Source of the DNA: Stramenopiles sp. TOSAG23-3
Taxonomy: Eukaryota > Sar
NCBI GenBank assembly: GCA_900128585.1
Contig: LT642255.1
Span: 1-27,701 of the forward strand
DNA length: 27,701 bases
Direction of reading: 5' to 3'
This document shows positions 26,388-27,701 of the stretch, piece after piece. A program made the position numbers and the translations under genes. Every line of letters begins with the position of its first letter. Position 1 is the first letter of the stretch. A model generated the notes under the pieces. The model had not been told where the DNA came from. It worked only from the letters and a program-made list of their open reading frames with translations, and did no database searches.

Positions 26388-27095
26388 TGTATGGATATGT
26401 ACGTTCCACAAAAGGCTTTAACGATTCTGCATCACATACTAGGAAAGAAGAACAGGCGGTTAACAATTAAAAAATCAATATATTATGAACTCTAAATTGT
26501 TAATCAATCGCTTTATATAATTTGTTAATTACCAAGCCACCAAGGGCCAAGGAAGGGGCGGGGCAGTAAACTCTTTAAAAAATATTACCAACAAGGGAAG
26601 AACCTCCTCCTCCTCTTCCTACCGGTACGGTATATACGGGTATACCAGTTACTACGACGGGTAGTACGTTTTTCATTATATTTATGTTGTAGTCCTCGTA
26701 GTACACCACCACACCAGCAGTGCCCTACTTTATAATATAACCGGTATAATAATAGTCTAAATACCATTTTCTACTAAAAAAAATAAAAAAGATGACCGCC
26801 GTTGTTTTTTTGTATCTTAAGTAAAAGGCTTTGATAGACGACAGCTGTTCAATAAAAATGTTCGGTGTCCGATCTCCATCTCCCCATTAAATAACGATTA
26901 GTAAAACCAAAAGAGCAAAGATATGTTCGCAGTACATGAAGGAATGTAAACCTTGAATTTGTCTAAATTTAGAGCTCAGTTCGCAGTACATTAATTTTCA
27001 TTACTTAAATAACAGCCAATTTTCTTGCTTATTAATTTATAAATTTTTACGCGTAAACGTTTTTAAAAAATTGAATCGCGAAGGGTGTCTGACTA
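26388..27095. other. Spacer upstream of the ubiquitin-like/membrane protein gene
   Basis: 708 bases with no convincing gene. It contains a palindromic GGTATA-TACGGG-TATACC at 26629-26646 inside a TACCG/GTAGTAC-rich stretch (26618-26700), a CCTCCTCCTCCT run near 26603, a 13-base direct repeat GTTCGCAGTACAT at 26925-26937 and 26979-26991, and gene-end element copy 6. Weak frames across 26585-26767 look like chance. Confidence 0.6.
27001..27027 (-). repeat. Conserved 3' gene-end element, copy 6
   Basis: On the minus strand it reads CAAGAAAATTGGCTGTTA followed by TTTAAGTAA, 69 bases past the stop of the partial coiled-coil gene and in sense orientation to it. AATAAG precedes it. This is the only copy in a tandem rather than convergent junction. 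Confidence 0.85.
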
Positions 27096-27701
27096 CTACC
27101 GCGCTTCGACCTTTAATCGCTTCGCCAAACCGTTTGCTTTTCGACTCCATTGTCGCAACTTTTTTGCCATATCCTTGGTGTACGCTTCTCGCCCCTGGAG
27201 GGCGTCAAACTCTTTTTGCATTCGTTGCCATTTATTTTCCCAGCTGCACACCATTTGTTGCATACCTTGCAATTCACTCACAGCGCCAGTCAACTGCACG
27301 TTTAAGCTGTCTTTTTCAGTATCCATGGCCTCCTTCTCTGTCAAAATACGTCTCTCAGCATCTTTTAACTCTTTCACCTGGTTTTGCAAGATAACACGAA
27401 CGTCTTGCAGTTGTTTCACTTCATTTTCTTTGTTTTTTAAACGAAACTGAAGCTCTTGCATTCTTTTTTCCCGATTTTCCGTATCCTTTTTCATCGCGTC
27501 GTTTACGATTTTAAGTTTTGTTTCATTTGAGCTTCTTGCGCGCACTTCCCCGCTTTGGAATGCACTTACCTGCCCGTTCAACCGCTCGTTTGCACGTTTC
27601 ACGGCATCTAATTCCTTTTCCTTTCTGTTCATTTTCATAATGATTTCGTTCAAGGAATCTTCTCTGTCTTTTTCTACTTTGGCTAGAAGGGCGTCTTTCT
27701 C
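27096..27701 (-). CDS. Coiled-coil protein, C-terminal part (cut by window edge)
   Basis: The frame is open from the right edge of the window (last codon GAG) to a TAG at 27096, so about 201 C-terminal residues are seen and the start lies outside. The visible part is almost pure heptad coiled coil: KELDAVKRANERLNGQV, then KRMQELQFRLKNKENEVKQL, then QNQVKELKDAERRILTEKEA. A Trp-containing segment (SWENKWQRMQKEFDAL) comes next, and a basic tail KKLRQWSRKANGLAKRLK. No enzyme motif, membrane segment or metal site appears. Cytoskeletal or flagellar coiled-coil proteins often look like this, but I cannot name the family. The ATG codons near 27638 are internal, because the heptad pattern continues upstream of them. 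A gene-end element lies 69 bases downstream. Confidence 0.8.
   Translation of the reverse strand, partial: EKDALLAKVEKDREDSLNEIIMKMNRKEKELDAVKRANERLNGQVSAFQSGEVRARSSNETKLKIVNDAMKKDTENREKRMQELQFRLKNKENEVKQLQDVRVILQNQVKELKDAERRILTEKEAMDTEKDSLNVQLTGAVSELQGMQQMVCSWENKWQRMQKEFDALQGREAYTKDMAKKLRQWSRKANGLAKRLKVEAR

Overview
This is a nuclear genome window from an intron-poor, probably flagellated single-celled eukaryote. The eukaryotic evidence is two mitochondrial import genes with presequences, a BBS10-type ciliary chaperonin, the actin regulator AIP1/WDR1, a copper amine oxidase and a NACHT-WD40 NTPase. Almost every gene is one uninterrupted reading frame of GC-balanced DNA. The spacers are strongly AT-rich and full of (GAA)n, (GAT)n, (AAT)n and polypyrimidine tracts. 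The lineage cannot be fixed from this sequence alone; a free-living heterotrophic protist, perhaps a stramenopile, is only a guess.

Layout. 1-5082: mitochondrial processing peptidase alpha subunit and TIM44, both on the plus strand and both parts of matrix protein import. This TIM44 carries an inserted WW domain and an EF-hand region. 5280-12999, minus strand: a large NACHT-WD40 protein with an N-myristoylation signature, an unrecognised coiled-coil protein, and a BBS10-like chaperonin. 14026-15312, plus strand: a GTP cyclohydrolase II-family protein of the URC1 (uracil catabolism) type, whose upstream region has a palindrome and repeated half-sites. 15703-22456, minus strand: a Myb-SAP DNA-binding protein, a membrane-anchored copper amine oxidase, and AIP1. 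23263-25329, plus strand: a golgin-like coiled-coil protein. 25581-26387, minus strand: a ubiquitin-like domain fused to a multi-pass membrane domain. 27096-27701, minus strand: the C-terminal part of another coiled-coil protein that runs off the window.

The most unusual non-coding signal is a highly conserved, oriented sequence with core CAAGAAAATTGGCTGTTA and a common tail TTTAAGTAATTAA. It occurs six times and only in gene 3' flanks. All three convergent gene junctions carry it, only one of six tandem junctions does, and neither divergent junction does. At 25361-25491 two copies form an inverted pair between converging genes. It behaves like a shared gene-end (3'-processing, termination or boundary) element, or a small mobile element that targets gene ends.

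The genes form no single pathway, but two groups make sense: mitochondrial import (MPP-alpha plus TIM44) and a possible cilium-linked block (myristoylated NACHT-WD40, coiled coil, BBS10).
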